Positions 41,641 through 53,062 of a DNA stretch of 56,337 nucleotides are shown piece by piece. Each line of letters opens with the position of its first letter. The stretch's first letter is position 1. The translations under genes and the position numbers were made by a program. The notes beneath the pieces were generated by a model. The model saw only the letters and a program-made list of their open reading frames with translations, ran no database searches and was not told the DNA's origin. The DNA lies in assembly GCA_003818205.1 (NCBI GenBank), contig RPRQ01000029.1, positions 1 to 56,337 on the forward strand, given 5' to 3'. The stretch comes from Bacteroidales bacterium (GTDB lineage: Bacteria; Bacteroidota; Bacteroidia; Bacteroidales; Tenuifilaceae).

Positions 41641-43335
41641 CTACCAAGCGTTAAATAGCCCACTGATTAACCGTTCACGTTTCTCCTCGTTAGTCATCGA
41701 ATCATACTTACGTTTCTCCTCCTCGATTGCCTTGCGCTTTTTATCCTGCTCCTTTCTAATAGCATCCATATAGCGAGCTACAATGCGATCTTTTAAAAAT
41801 TTTTCAGCAACTGTAGGAAAAAGCTCAAGCAGAAGTTCTTCCTTCTCATTAGCCGCTAATTTAACATTACCAAATTCCGTGAAAACAGGATTTGATTGCT
41901 TCTTATACTTTGAGGTATCGTAAGGTTTTTCTTCCCTCGATCCGGTGATCTGCAAACGAAAATCGGGGTCAACGGGTATTGGGGTATTTCCATAAACTCC
42001 CATTACCAAGTTGACGTATTGAATGGATTTATTGGTGTAGAAAGGTAATCCTTTATTCTCATCAATTACACAGTTTACGGCCTGAACACCTACGATTTGG
42101 CTCGTAGGCGTTACCAATGGAGGGCAACCCGATGCCAATCGAACGGTAGGGATTATCTCTAACACCCTTGGTAAAAGCTGCTCTAGCTTTAGCTGCTTTA
42201 GCTGAGCAAGCATATTGGTGTACATACCCCCCGGAACCTCAGCAAATTTAACCTCCTCATCGGGTTCCGGAAAATTGAAGTACTTCTCAATGGCTAAGCA
42301 GCTTACGAGTAATTCATCGTATTTATTGCTATCCGCAAAGTCAATGGCATCATCAAAAAGTTTATCGATATGTGCAGGAAGGGTATCATTTGTGATATCA
42401 AATTCGATGGGGAATAGCTGATAGCTATCGAAATCCTTCATCTCCTTACGAATTTCTTTCAGCTCATTATTAATTTTAACTACTGCTTCAAGGTTTACAC
42501 CCGTTTCGATACCCAATTTATTGCAGAAGATCTGAATTATCTCGAAAGAAGGTGCTGCTGGTCCGCCTGCAAAGCTTAGTATTGCTGTATCTACAATGTC
42601 AACTCCTTTAGTAATCGCTATTAATGTTGCAGCCAAACCGTAGCCAGGGGTACAATGCGTATGAAAATCGATGGGTACTTTAACCTCTTTCTTTAGAGCA
42701 GTAATAATTTCACTAGAACGTTCGGGGGTTACCAACCCAGCCATATCCTTTAGCGAGATCATATCGGCACCCATAGCTTCGAGCTCCTTTGCCTTACTAA
42801 CAAAGTAATCGATGCTGAAAATCTTTTTAGGTAAAGGTTTTCCTTTTAGAATCGATTTAAACCTATCCTTTGTAGTAAACTTTGGATCAACAGTATAGCA
42901 AACGGTTGCATCGGCAATACCTCCATTCTCCTTTACGTACTTAATGGTGCTTCGAATATTCTCGGTATCGTTCAGCGCATCAAAAATTCGCATGATTGAG
43001 ATACCCGATTTTACGGCATTCCTATTAAATCCCTCAATTACCTCTTCTGGATAGGGGTTATAACCGAATAAGTTACGACCTCTTGAAAGTGCCGTGAGCT
43101 TTGATGATTCACCGATTACACTTTTAATCTTCTCAAGCCTTTCCCATGGATCTTCGTTCAGGTATCGCATAATCGAATCGGGAACGGCACCACCCCAAAC
43201 CTCCATGGCAAAGAATCCAGCATCTTTGAAGAGAGGTAAAACCCTATCAACTTGTTTTTGATTCATTCTGGTTGCAAATAGCGATTGCTGACCATCACGA
43301 AGCGTAACATCACGAATTAAAAGCTTTTTAGCCAT
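41641..43335 (-). CDS. Pyruvate/oxaloacetate carboxyltransferase subunit (OadA / PycB-type, no biotin domain)
   Basis: 564 residues. N-terminal DRE-TIM barrel: RDVTLRDGQQSLFATRM (metal Asp), EVWGGAVPDSIMRYL, MRIFDALND, ISLKDMAGLVTP (carbamylated-lysine type Lys), and DFHTHCTPG with the metal histidines. A conserved C-terminal region follows, but the chain ends in a charged helix (KEQDKKRKAIEEEKRKYDSMTNEEKRERLISGLFNAW) without the biotin attachment motif MKM, so biotin must be on another protein. It would move CO2 between oxaloacetate and biotin, in pyruvate carboxylation or sodium-pumping decarboxylation. No carboxylase or biotin-carrier gene is adjacent. Confidence 0.9.
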   Translation of the reverse strand: MAKKLLIRDVTLRDGQQSLFATRMNQKQVDRVLPLFKDAGFFAMEVWGGAVPDSIMRYLNEDPWERLEKIKSVIGESSKLTALSRGRNLFGYNPYPEEVIEGFNRNAVKSGISIMRIFDALNDTENIRSTIKYVKENGGIADATVCYTVDPKFTTKDRFKSILKGKPLPKKIFSIDYFVSKAKELEAMGADMISLKDMAGLVTPERSSEIITALKKEVKVPIDFHTHCTPGYGLAATLIAITKGVDIVDTAILSFAGGPAAPSFEIIQIFCNKLGIETGVNLEAVVKINNELKEIRKEMKDFDSYQLFPIEFDITNDTLPAHIDKLFDDAIDFADSNKYDELLVSCLAIEKYFNFPEPDEEVKFAEVPGGMYTNMLAQLKQLKLEQLLPRVLEIIPTVRLASGCPPLVTPTSQIVGVQAVNCVIDENKGLPFYTNKSIQYVNLVMGVYGNTPIPVDPDFRLQITGSREEKPYDTSKYKKQSNPVFTEFGNVKLAANEKEELLLELFPTVAEKFLKDRIVARYMDAIRKEQDKKRKAIEEEKRKYDSMTNEEKRERLISGLFNAW

Positions 43336-43786
43336 ATTATTGTATTATGTAGTGGTTAATTAATCAACGGAATTCCAGAGAGCGAAATAACAAAATTGGC
43401 AGATAATAAATACATACATTGTATAGGCTTTAAAACATGGCTGTACAACATAAAGTGAGAGGTAAGAGGAATTTTATGAGTTATAGGTATGGATAACCGT
43501 CAAGTCTATACCAACTAATACAAATGAAAAGTGCAACCTCAACGATTGCACTTTTCCTGTTATGTAACTATCCACCACAGAAAAACAGCCCGTCCCGATG
43601 TATCGGGAGAGGGCACAGAGTTTCACAGAGAAAATATTTATGTTTTTCGTGTTAGTGATTCTTTTGCATTTTGATACTCAGTCGTTTTTTTATAATTGCC
43701 TCTGTGGTTCTCTTTGCTCTCCGTGTCTCCGTGGTTTTTGTTCAATTCGATTACTGCTGAATAGTTACCCTGTTATATCTGAAAAA
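43336..43786. repeat. Intergenic region with terminator and CACAGAG repeat
   Basis: Positions 43336-43520 are A/T-rich leader of the carboxyltransferase. 43565-43740 is a decayed CACAGAG element: CCACCACAG...GGCACAGAGTTTCACAGAG at the left and CCTCTGTGGTTCTCTTTGC...CTCCGTGTCTCCGTGG at the right, imperfectly inverted, with a CCCGATGTATCGGG hairpin set in the left arm. Such termini often flank GxxExxY genes, but here none is present. Confidence 0.6.
43527..43555 (-). terminator. Terminator downstream of yidC
   Basis: AAAAGTGCAA / TTGCACTTTT (43527-43536 with 43546-43555) makes a 10-bp stem; on the minus strand it ends in TTTTC. It is 230 bp after the yidC stop and is the first strong hairpin on that transcript. 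Confidence 0.65.
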
Positions 43787-45646
43787 CTATTTTCGCTTAC
43801 CTTTCTGTATCTCCTGCTGCTTGGCTATTTGCTCTAATTTCTCCTGAAACTTCGATTTCTTAACCGGCTTTTTAGCATTCTCATGGAGCTTTGCTAGAAT
43901 AGCCTCATCATCCACAAACCTTCTTATTAGCAATGTTTGACCCAATGTAAACATGTTCGCCAAGAAATAGTAGTAGCTCAAACCAGCGGCATACTGATTG
44001 AACCAAACCACCATCATTAAAGGCATTAAATAGATCATCATAAACTTCATACCGGGTAGCTGAGCGTTGGTATCACCCATCTGATCGGCATTCATTTTTG
44101 ATGTTACGAATAATGCGCCAGCCATTAATAGGGTGAATAAGCTGATATGAGCACCATACATCGGTATTTCAAATGGCAGATTAATTATTGCATCGAACGA
44201 TGAAAGGTCATCGGCCCATAAGAAACTCTGCTGACGAAGTTCAAACGATGCCGGGAAGAATCGGAACATTGCAATTAAGAACGGAAATTGGATAAGAATT
44301 GGAATACATCCACCTAATGGGTTAACACCTACCTTACGATAGAGAGCCATAATGCTTTGCTGCTTCTTTATTGCGTCAGCTTTATTTGGGTGTTTTGCAT
44401 TTATTTCATCAATCTGAGGTTTTAAAACCCTCATTTTACCTGAACTTAGGTATGATTTATAGGTTAATGGTAGAAGGATTAGCTTAAGAAGAAGCGTAAG
44501 AAGAAAAATAATCAATCCATAACTTGTGAGCTTGCTCCCCAGTATATCAAAAACGGGGATTACCAAATACCTATTAACCCATTTAATAATCCATTTACCT
44601 AAAAAGATATTTTGCTCAAACCCTAAATTGTATGATTTCAATATCTTGAATTGGTTTGGCCCAAAGAAAAAGTTCATGCCAATGGTTTCATCCTCACCGT
44701 CTTGCAAAGGTAAGGATATGCGAGCAGAAAAATTCTTTAGCGATTGAATGTCGTTAGATTTACTAACAATAAGGTTAGCGTTCGTAAAACCATCCTTTGC
44801 AACCAGAATCGATGAAAAAAACTGATGTTTAAAGGCAATCCACTTAACTTTTGTTGTAATATCTTTCTTATCATCAACCGACATTGCGCTTATCTCCTCG
44901 TATTCGTTGTTAGGGTAACAGTAAGAGATGGTTGTATAGTTACTTTCGTTCTTTGCCCCTTTTTCAAGCTGAGGCATCATTGAGGTCCAGTTCAAGTCTA
45001 TTGCACCTGTTCTTCCGTTCATAATGCTGTTCATTCCTGAAAAATGGATATCAAAACCCAATAGGTAGCTTCCAGGAGTAATCGTATAAATATAATCTAT
45101 GTATGAATCGACACCTGCGTTAAGCCTCATGGTTAACTTCTGAGGTTCACCATTTTTACCCGCTAAAATTACAGAATCGGTTCTGCTAGGAGTAAAAAAG
45201 AGGTCATTCGTTTGAATATCATTGTTATTTCCCCAAAATTGTAATCCAAAAGTGCTTTCATCACCATTGAACAATACCAATGGTTGACCTGCATATGTCT
45301 TATAATTTTTTACTTCTACGGAATAAACTCTACCTCCACGATTGGATACTTTTACTTTAAGCAAATCATTCTCAAGTGTAATAAGCTTTTCCTCACCTTT
45401 AAGCGATTCAGCGAATGAACCCATCTGCTTTACCTGCTCCTGCTTTTGCACAGAATCGGCTTGAACATTTTTCACTACTGCCTCAACGGATTGCTGCTGA
45501 AGTGCGGCGGCGGCATTAGCCCTAGCAATAGAATCAGCCTGATGCTGCATTGCAGCTACTTTTTCCTTCGAAGGAGTGTTTAAGTATCCGAAGAGGATTA
45601 GTATTCCAAAAATTAGAACAATCCCAATAATCGTATTCCTGTCCAT
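43787..45646 (-). CDS. yidC: Membrane protein insertase YidC
   Basis: 619 residues, inserts and folds inner-membrane proteins alone or with SecYEG. An N-terminal helix (IIGIVLIFGILILFGYL) is followed by a large periplasmic beta-supersandwich domain (about 60-350, KNYKTYAGQPLVLF and others) and the conserved insertase core: LIIFLLTLLLKLILLPLTYKSYLSSGKM, KQQSIMALYRKVGVNPLGGCIPILIQFPFLIAMF, and helices to FANMFTLGQTLL. The C-terminal tail is lysine-rich (KKPVKKSKFQEKLEQIAKQQEIQKGKRK), fitting ribosome contact. Preceded by pyrG with an 84-bp gap, the usual Bacteroidota arrangement. Confidence 0.97.
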   Translation of the reverse strand: MDRNTIIGIVLIFGILILFGYLNTPSKEKVAAMQHQADSIARANAAAALQQQSVEAVVKNVQADSVQKQEQVKQMGSFAESLKGEEKLITLENDLLKVKVSNRGGRVYSVEVKNYKTYAGQPLVLFNGDESTFGLQFWGNNNDIQTNDLFFTPSRTDSVILAGKNGEPQKLTMRLNAGVDSYIDYIYTITPGSYLLGFDIHFSGMNSIMNGRTGAIDLNWTSMMPQLEKGAKNESNYTTISYCYPNNEYEEISAMSVDDKKDITTKVKWIAFKHQFFSSILVAKDGFTNANLIVSKSNDIQSLKNFSARISLPLQDGEDETIGMNFFFGPNQFKILKSYNLGFEQNIFLGKWIIKWVNRYLVIPVFDILGSKLTSYGLIIFLLTLLLKLILLPLTYKSYLSSGKMRVLKPQIDEINAKHPNKADAIKKQQSIMALYRKVGVNPLGGCIPILIQFPFLIAMFRFFPASFELRQQSFLWADDLSSFDAIINLPFEIPMYGAHISLFTLLMAGALFVTSKMNADQMGDTNAQLPGMKFMMIYLMPLMMVVWFNQYAAGLSYYYFLANMFTLGQTLLIRRFVDDEAILAKLHENAKKPVKKSKFQEKLEQIAKQQEIQKGKRK

Positions 45647-45730
45647 TATAATTGTATGATGTTAATTACTAAGCAAAAAGAAGCCACCCTTCAAAAAAGG
45701 GCGGCACAAATGTAATAATTTCCTCAATAG

Positions 45731-47534
<1,804 letters not shown>

Positions 47535-49583
47535 CTAATCCAAATCTAGTTTGTCGATCATCCTGATCTTCTCCTCAAGCATTTTCATCTCCTCACGCCC
47601 CTTGGCGATATTGCGCTCAACATCCTTAATCATCTGCTCTGCATTCTTCGATTTTGCGAAGAATCCGATGTTATTCTCCCAAAGGGTTATATCGCCCTCA
47701 ATCTGTCGAAGCCTGTTGAAGAGCTTATCGCGCTCCATTCTGACCTTATTCTCCTGACGAGGATTACCATGAACGTTATCGAGTCTTGATTTGAACTTAA
47801 GTAGATTTCGTTTCGATTCATCAATCTTAAGGCTCTCGAAATGCTTATTTATCGCATCACGATACCTTTTCTGAATAGATTCTTTTTGCTGAATTGGCAC
47901 ATAGCCAATTTCAGCCCAACGACGCTGAAACTCTTTCAGAACGTTAAGGTTATCTTCAACTTTTTCAACAATTTGATAGCTTTCAATCTCCTCAATCAGC
48001 TGCTCCTTGGCTTTTAGGTTATCATCGTATTTATTGTCAACCTGAGCGAAATGCTGCGATTTTTGGTTAAAGAAATAATCGCAAGCGGAACGGAAGCGCT
48101 TCCAAAGCTCATCGCTGTGCTTACGGGGTACGGAACCTATCTCCTTCCAACGTTTTTGAAGTTGAATAAGATCTTCGGTTACCTTTTTCCACTCATTGCT
48201 TTCTTTTAACGCTTCGGCTTGGATGCAAAGCTCTGTCTTAAGCTGAAGGTTATTCTGCTGCTCTTCACGAGCATCGGTGTAAAAATCACGCTTGTTGTTA
48301 AAAAACGCATCGCAAGCGGAACGGAAGCGTTCGTAAACCTTATTATTATCCTTTTTAGGAGCAAATCCAATGGTTTTCCATACCTTTTGCAGCTCAATCA
48401 TCTCCTTCGAGCGCTTATTCCAATCCTTATTCGATGAAATGGCAACCGTTGAAAGCTCTTCGGCCTTTTCGCAAAGAGTTATCTTCGCATCGAGGTTATG
48501 CTTTTGCTCATCGCGTTGACCCTCAAAGTATTCCTGATGCTTTTTGTTGATTTTTGCAGTAGCCTCCTTAAACCTTTCCCAGGTCTCGGTTCTGTGCTCT
48601 TTAGGTACAGGGCCAACCTCCCGCCACTGATTGTGGTACTTCTGAAGTTTTTTAAAGGCTGAAATAACCGAGGGCTCAAGAATTAACTCCTCTGCTTTCT
48701 CGCATAGAACAATTTTCTCCTCAAGGTTTCGCTTTAGATCGAGATCGCGTAGCTCATTATTGATCTTTACAAAATCATAGAAATGCTGAACATGATGATG
48801 GTAGGTTTCCCACAGATCGTTAAGGTTGGCTTGGGGAACAGGACCAATCTCACGCCAGCGTTGCTGTAGTTCACGGAACTCTTGGAACGATTGATTCACC
48901 AAGTCAGGCTTGTTAACCAGCTCTTTAATGGTTTCAATTATTTTCTGTTTCTCAACAAGGTTTTGAACTTTTTGTCCTTCAAAATCTCGATTATATTTTG
49001 ATCGTAAATCGCGATACTGCTTTAGTAACTCCTTAATCTGAGGCTCATATTGGTCTTCAGGTGCAGTAAACTGTTCAATATTACCACCTGCGTCAACAAA
49101 CTCTTTACGCTTTTTCTCAATCTCGGATTTATGCTTTTTGTAGAAGTTTATTTTGATACTTTCTACATCTGCCCTAATAATCTGAATTGGTTTTTCATGT
49201 AGAAGCACTTTTAAGGCTTCAACCAGTTCCGCTTTCGACATTGTGGTATAATCACCCAGCTGAATTGGCGCTCCTTCATGATCATCATCGGTAAACTCGT
49301 CCGATTCTTCATCATCTGGAGAAACAACCTCATCTTCAATTTCAATGGGTTGAAGATTTGCATCGAGCTCTTCATCCTCATCATGAGAGGCTTGAGCAAT
49401 AGGGTTAACCTGTTTATCAGGTTCACTTACAGGCTTAACTTCGGTTTCAGTTTCTAAACTTTCATTTTCATCAGAAGCAGGTTGCTTCTCCTGTTCAGCG
49501 CTGTTTTCGGAAGTTACTGTAGTATTTTCGGCATTGCCGAACTTCTGATCCATGTTTGGATCATTCAGATCTTGACTGTTCAT
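47535..49583 (-). CDS. DUF349-repeat protein
   Basis: 682 residues. The first 150 are strongly acidic and disordered (Glu, Asp and Pro rich). The rest consists of five to six DUF349 helical repeats of about 75 residues, each marked by LxxxWxxIGxVPxxxxxxLWxxFRxxxDxFF: for example LQQRWREIGPVPQANLNDLWETYHHH, YHNQWREVGPVPKEHRTETWERFK, LQKVWKTIGFAPKKDNNKVYERFR, LQKRWKEIGSVPRKHSDELWKRFR. It is predicted to form a long alpha-solenoid. A C-terminal coiled coil closes it. The molecular function of DUF349 in bacteria is not settled. Divergent from trmD across 304 bp. Confidence 0.9.
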   Translation of the reverse strand: MNSQDLNDPNMDQKFGNAENTTVTSENSAEQEKQPASDENESLETETEVKPVSEPDKQVNPIAQASHDEDEELDANLQPIEIEDEVVSPDDEESDEFTDDDHEGAPIQLGDYTTMSKAELVEALKVLLHEKPIQIIRADVESIKINFYKKHKSEIEKKRKEFVDAGGNIEQFTAPEDQYEPQIKELLKQYRDLRSKYNRDFEGQKVQNLVEKQKIIETIKELVNKPDLVNQSFQEFRELQQRWREIGPVPQANLNDLWETYHHHVQHFYDFVKINNELRDLDLKRNLEEKIVLCEKAEELILEPSVISAFKKLQKYHNQWREVGPVPKEHRTETWERFKEATAKINKKHQEYFEGQRDEQKHNLDAKITLCEKAEELSTVAISSNKDWNKRSKEMIELQKVWKTIGFAPKKDNNKVYERFRSACDAFFNNKRDFYTDAREEQQNNLQLKTELCIQAEALKESNEWKKVTEDLIQLQKRWKEIGSVPRKHSDELWKRFRSACDYFFNQKSQHFAQVDNKYDDNLKAKEQLIEEIESYQIVEKVEDNLNVLKEFQRRWAEIGYVPIQQKESIQKRYRDAINKHFESLKIDESKRNLLKFKSRLDNVHGNPRQENKVRMERDKLFNRLRQIEGDITLWENNIGFFAKSKNAEQMIKDVERNIAKGREEMKMLEEKIRMIDKLDLD

Positions 49584-49887
49584 TGGTTACAAAATATTAA
49601 CTTACTGTAAAGCAATTAATTAATGGGTCGCACGGCTATACTTAGTAGCACACGAAAATAAGCATTATGTAGTAAGAGTCAAACAATTTCAATAAAAAAC
49701 TGCTTGAATTTCAATATTGAAGTGAAAAATAGCTGATAGAACTCAATATATTAGCTCAATAGGTAGCCATAAATAATTGTTTTGATAGAAAAAGTCAGGG
49801 CTTTTTGTAATTGCTAGATATTTACTTCGTTGTCCATTCAATAGATTTCCCAATGTTTTCTAAATTTGCAGAATAAATTGAAAGCGG
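49584..49887. other. Divergent promoter region of DUF349 gene and trmD
   Basis: 304 bp, A/T-rich, with no gene. TAAATTTG at 49861-49868 matches TAnnTTTG, 19 nt before the trmD ATG at 49888, and is the likely -7 box of trmD. No TTTG at the expected spacing was found. Nothing else is recognised. Confidence 0.5.
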
Positions 49888-50574
49888 ATGCGGTTTGATA
49901 TTATCAGCGTTTTACCAGAATTACTCGAAAGTCCGCTAGGACATTCAATCATTAAACGAGCCCAAACAAAGGGTTTGGTTGAAATTGCATTACATCATCT
50001 TAGAGATTTTACAACCAATAAGCATCGTACGATTGATGATTACGCCTTTGGGCCTGATGCAGGCATGGTAATGATGGTTGAACCCATTTACAAAGCCATT
50101 GAGAAGTTGAAAAGCGAAAGGGCGTACGATGAAATTATTTACACTTCACCTGATGGTGAACCTTTAACTCAGAAATTATCGAACCAGCTAAGTACCAAAA
50201 AAAATATCCTAATCCTTTGTGGTCATTACAAAGGGATTGATCACAGAGTTCGTGAGCATTTAGTTACCAGAGAAATTTCTATCGGTGATTATGTTCTATC
50301 AGGCGGTGAGCTGGCTGCTGCAGTTATTGTGGATAGCGTTGTTCGACTAGTACCAGGGGTATTATCGGATGAAACCTCAGCCCTAACCGATTCGTTTCAG
50401 GATAATCTATTGGCACCACCCATTTACACCCGACCGGCAGAATTCAACGGATGGAAAGTTCCTGAAATCCTACTTTCAGGTAATTTTAAGGAGATTGAAA
50501 AATGGCAGATGGATCAAGCCATTGAACGTACACAAAGGTTAAGACCCGATTTGCTTAACAACAAAAAAGGCTAA
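49888..50574 (+). CDS. trmD: tRNA (guanine-37-N1) methyltransferase
   Basis: 228 residues, makes m1G37 next to the anticodon and so prevents +1 frameshifts. N-terminal trefoil-knot SPOUT domain with [28 protein letters not shown], the SAM loop [13 protein letters not shown] (110-122) and [16 protein letters not shown] (129-144). The C-terminal domain begins [17 protein letters not shown] and ends near TQRLRPDLL. In many bacteria trmD is in the rpsP-rimM-trmD-rplS operon; here it stands alone with its own terminator. Confidence 0.97.
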   Translation: MRFDIISVLPELLESPLGHSIIKRAQTKGLVEIALHHLRDFTTNKHRTIDDYAFGPDAGMVMMVEPIYKAIEKLKSERAYDEIIYTSPDGEPLTQKLSNQLSTKKNILILCGHYKGIDHRVREHLVTREISIGDYVLSGGELAAAVIVDSVVRLVPGVLSDETSALTDSFQDNLLAPPIYTRPAEFNGWKVPEILLSGNFKEIEKWQMDQAIERTQRLRPDLLNNKKG

Positions 50575-50595
50575 ACCAAGGTTTAGCCTTTTTTT
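50563..50595. terminator. Bidirectional terminator between trmD and the Cys-rich lipoprotein
   Basis: AAAAAAGGCTAAACC and GGTTTAGCCTTTTTTT form a perfect stem around AA; the stem overlaps the last trmD codons and serves both convergent genes. Confidence 0.9.
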
Positions 50596-50609
50596 GAAAA
50601 AATAATAGG

Positions 50610-50810
50610 TTACTCAACTTTCTTAGTCGAATCAGCTGATGCACAAGCCGTGCTATCTTTTTTTGCACAACAAGCAGTGCTATCTTTCTTTTCGCAACAC
50701 TCTTTTTTCTCGACCTCTTTACCTTCTTTTGCTTTTTTTGCACCACATGATGAAAGTGCCAATGCGCTTAGAAATACAACGCCTAATAGAATCACTTTAG
50801 TTCTTTTCAT
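50610..50810 (-). CDS. Small Cys-rich lipoprotein
   Basis: 66 residues. Signal peptide with lipobox LALSSC (Cys22) gives a mature peptide of 45 residues only. It is built from repeats of EKKDSTACCAKKDSTACASADSTKK type, with lysine-rich spacers and cysteines as CC or AC pairs (six cysteines after the lipidated one region). The arrangement suggests metal binding or disulfide formation in the periplasm, but the family is not recognised. The alternative frame over this stretch has no such order. A terminator follows; the TonB receptor gene lies 86 bp upstream on the same strand, so the two could be transcribed together. Confidence 0.75.
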   Translation of the reverse strand: MKRTKVILLGVVFLSALALSSCGAKKAKEGKEVEKKECCEKKDSTACCAKKDSTACASADSTKKVE

Positions 50811-50895
50811 AATCTCTTTGTAGGTTTAGTTTTAGATTTTTTTCGAATTTCAAATTAAGTCAGATTTATGATTAAAACCAAATTCAGTTTTAAGA

Positions 50896-52923
50896 TTATT
50901 CAAAGTTAAACTTATAGCAAAATCCTGCTGAAATCCACCTACCGGGCTGCATAACATTTCCTGTATCAATATAGCCTTTATCAAAAATATTTGAACCCTC
51001 AGCATAAATAGCATACTTGGGTGTAGTCCAGCTGATCTTCAAATCGATTAACCAGTGTGGGTTATACGATTTTACAACATTACCAACATCTTTATACTCT
51101 CCTGCCCGCTCCTGCCATGCGAAATTCCACGATGCAGATAGCTTGCCAGCTATCTGGTGATTTAATCCGAATCTTAGATTATGTTTTATATTATCGAGGG
51201 CATAGTAGGAGTCAAAGTCGCCTTTCTGTTTCTCAACCCAATACCTTGAGTAGTTTGCAGAAACTGAATTAATCATTGGTATTAACCCTTTCAGGTTCGA
51301 AACTAAAAAAAAATCAACTCCATCGGTATTTAGCGATGTAAAGTTTTTAGTAGTCCATCTCGTTTCGGTCGGGAGCATTATCCAATCGATAATATTTTTT
51401 CCAACACGATGAAAGTAACCAACAGCTCCCGAAAGAAGCTTAAAATCCATTTTCACACCCCCTTCGTAGGTGACTGCCGATTCGGGTTTAAGTGCTGAAT
51501 TTCCAATATTGGAAGGCCCTTCATAGTATAAATCGGTGAAAGTTGGATTGCGAAACGACCGATTAACTGCTGAGTAAATCTTTACATTATCAATTAGGCT
51601 ATACGATACATCTATCCCATAGCTCCAATTTCCGTTAAAATTGCTACAGTAAGAGTAGCTGAACCCTCCTGAAATGCTAAATCGGTTAAAATAAAATACC
51701 TGATCGGCAAAATAGCTGGTAATAAATCGATTATCGCCTTTGATATAGTATAACCCCTCGGAACCTTCTATTTTTACTGGATTTGATAAAGTATCTCCAA
51801 GTTTATTGCTGATTATGTTTTCGTTTCGAAGTTCAACCCCAACCTGTGTTTTGCTGCTTTGAGTGAGGAATTGATAGCTAATTTTCGATCCTGTAACCGT
51901 TGATAAATGATAGTTATGATTTACATACCAAGCTGCAGGGTTTGATCTGAAAAGTTCAAATCGATCCCAATGCTTTCGTAAATAACCATTTACAACGAGT
52001 TTATGTTGGTTCCACTTTTTCTCATACCCCAATGACGAGACAAGTGTTTTAGTGTTTTCGAATTGGTTCGGGTAATTTGGTGAATAAAAAGTTGTTGCAC
52101 CAAAACTTTTTAACTGATACCCCGCAAAAAAGTTAAAATCGCCTGCCCTTGAGGTAACAATTTTATGAAAAAATAGATTTGTGTTCTTAAAATCGGTATT
52201 CTCTATATATCCATCGCCCTGATTATGCGATACGGATAAAAGTTCAGAGCTATTTTTTGTTTTGACTGAACTCTGAATACTCCCACCACGAAGACCGTAT
52301 TCTCCGCCTTTTGAAGCGATTTTAATACTATTTTCTGGATCTGGTTTTGTTATGATATTTATTGCTCCGCTGAATGCACCTGGTCCGTAGATTCTTGCCC
52401 CTGGACCCTGAAGAACTTCAATTCGTTGAATTGAGCTTAAATCGATGGGGATGTTTAGATTGTGATGCCCTGTTTGTGGATCGGTGATGTTTACACCGTT
52501 TAAAAGAACTAATACTTGATCGAAAGAACCTCCTCTGAAATTGATATCTGCCTGAACGCCTTGACCGCCTCGCTGCCGGATATCAACATTGATAAGCTTT
52601 TCAAGCACATCCTGTAGCGAAGAGGCTGATATTTGCTGTATTTCCTGTTGGGTTACAACATTAACGACCCTTGTCAGCTCGGAGTAGGCCTCCGCCTTAA
52701 CCTTCGATTCGATAACCACCTCCTTTAGGTCTAGATGCTTGCTTATGGAAGCAGTATCATTCTGCGCCACCGCTACCGATGGGCTCGCCACAAGCGAATA
52801 GGTAATGGGTACAACGCAAATCTTAACCGCTACTTTTAAGCTGTTAAGAATGCTGTAGCCCTTGTTAGACCACTTGTGAAAGAAACGAACCTCCCGATTC
52901 GCTCGATTTACTTTTCTGTTCAT
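50896..52923 (-). CDS. TonB-dependent outer-membrane receptor (BtuB-like)
   Basis: 675 residues. Plug domain (about 60-175): EVVIESKVKAEAYSELTRVVNVVTQQEI, SLQDVLEKLINVDIRQRGGQGVQADINFRGGSFDQVLVLLNGVNITDPQTGHHN and IEVLQGPGARIYGPGAFSGAINIITK. The remainder forms the 22-stranded barrel, closing in a C-terminal aromatic strand (WISAGFCYKFNFE). Ligand is not shown; size and plug sequence fit cobalamin or siderophore receptors of the BtuB/CirA type. The N-terminus has an extended basic-aromatic leader (RFFHKWSNKGYSILNSLKVAVKI) before the hydrophobic signal core. No cobalamin-riboswitch box was recognised upstream. Confidence 0.88.
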   Translation of the reverse strand: MNRKVNRANREVRFFHKWSNKGYSILNSLKVAVKICVVPITYSLVASPSVAVAQNDTASISKHLDLKEVVIESKVKAEAYSELTRVVNVVTQQEIQQISASSLQDVLEKLINVDIRQRGGQGVQADINFRGGSFDQVLVLLNGVNITDPQTGHHNLNIPIDLSSIQRIEVLQGPGARIYGPGAFSGAINIITKPDPENSIKIASKGGEYGLRGGSIQSSVKTKNSSELLSVSHNQGDGYIENTDFKNTNLFFHKIVTSRAGDFNFFAGYQLKSFGATTFYSPNYPNQFENTKTLVSSLGYEKKWNQHKLVVNGYLRKHWDRFELFRSNPAAWYVNHNYHLSTVTGSKISYQFLTQSSKTQVGVELRNENIISNKLGDTLSNPVKIEGSEGLYYIKGDNRFITSYFADQVFYFNRFSISGGFSYSYCSNFNGNWSYGIDVSYSLIDNVKIYSAVNRSFRNPTFTDLYYEGPSNIGNSALKPESAVTYEGGVKMDFKLLSGAVGYFHRVGKNIIDWIMLPTETRWTTKNFTSLNTDGVDFFLVSNLKGLIPMINSVSANYSRYWVEKQKGDFDSYYALDNIKHNLRFGLNHQIAGKLSASWNFAWQERAGEYKDVGNVVKSYNPHWLIDLKISWTTPKYAIYAEGSNIFDKGYIDTGNVMQPGRWISAGFCYKFNFE

Positions 52924-53023
52924 CCTTAATTTGTTTTGATTAATCTGTTAAACAATTGTTTTGAAATTTAAGGCGGCAAATTTATGTATTTTTTATTCGT
53001 TCCATCCATCAAATTCAAATTCC

Positions 53024-53031
53024 TATATTTG
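53024..53031 (+). promoter_or_regulatory. Putative -7 box upstream of the GxxExxY cassette and sigma operon
   Basis: TATATTTG, in the context CCTATATTTGTAGAATT, matches TAnnTTTG. It lies 39 bp outside the left end of the cassette. Without the cassette it would be about 130 bp before the sigma-factor ATG, so it may be the original promoter of that operon. Confidence 0.5.
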
Positions 53032-53062
53032 TAGAATTAAATTTTAAACAAAATAGAAAAAC

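Noticed and set aside
52924-53062. Cobalamin riboswitch before the BtuB-like receptor
   Set aside because: No B12-box or matching stem pattern was seen in the 139 bp available.
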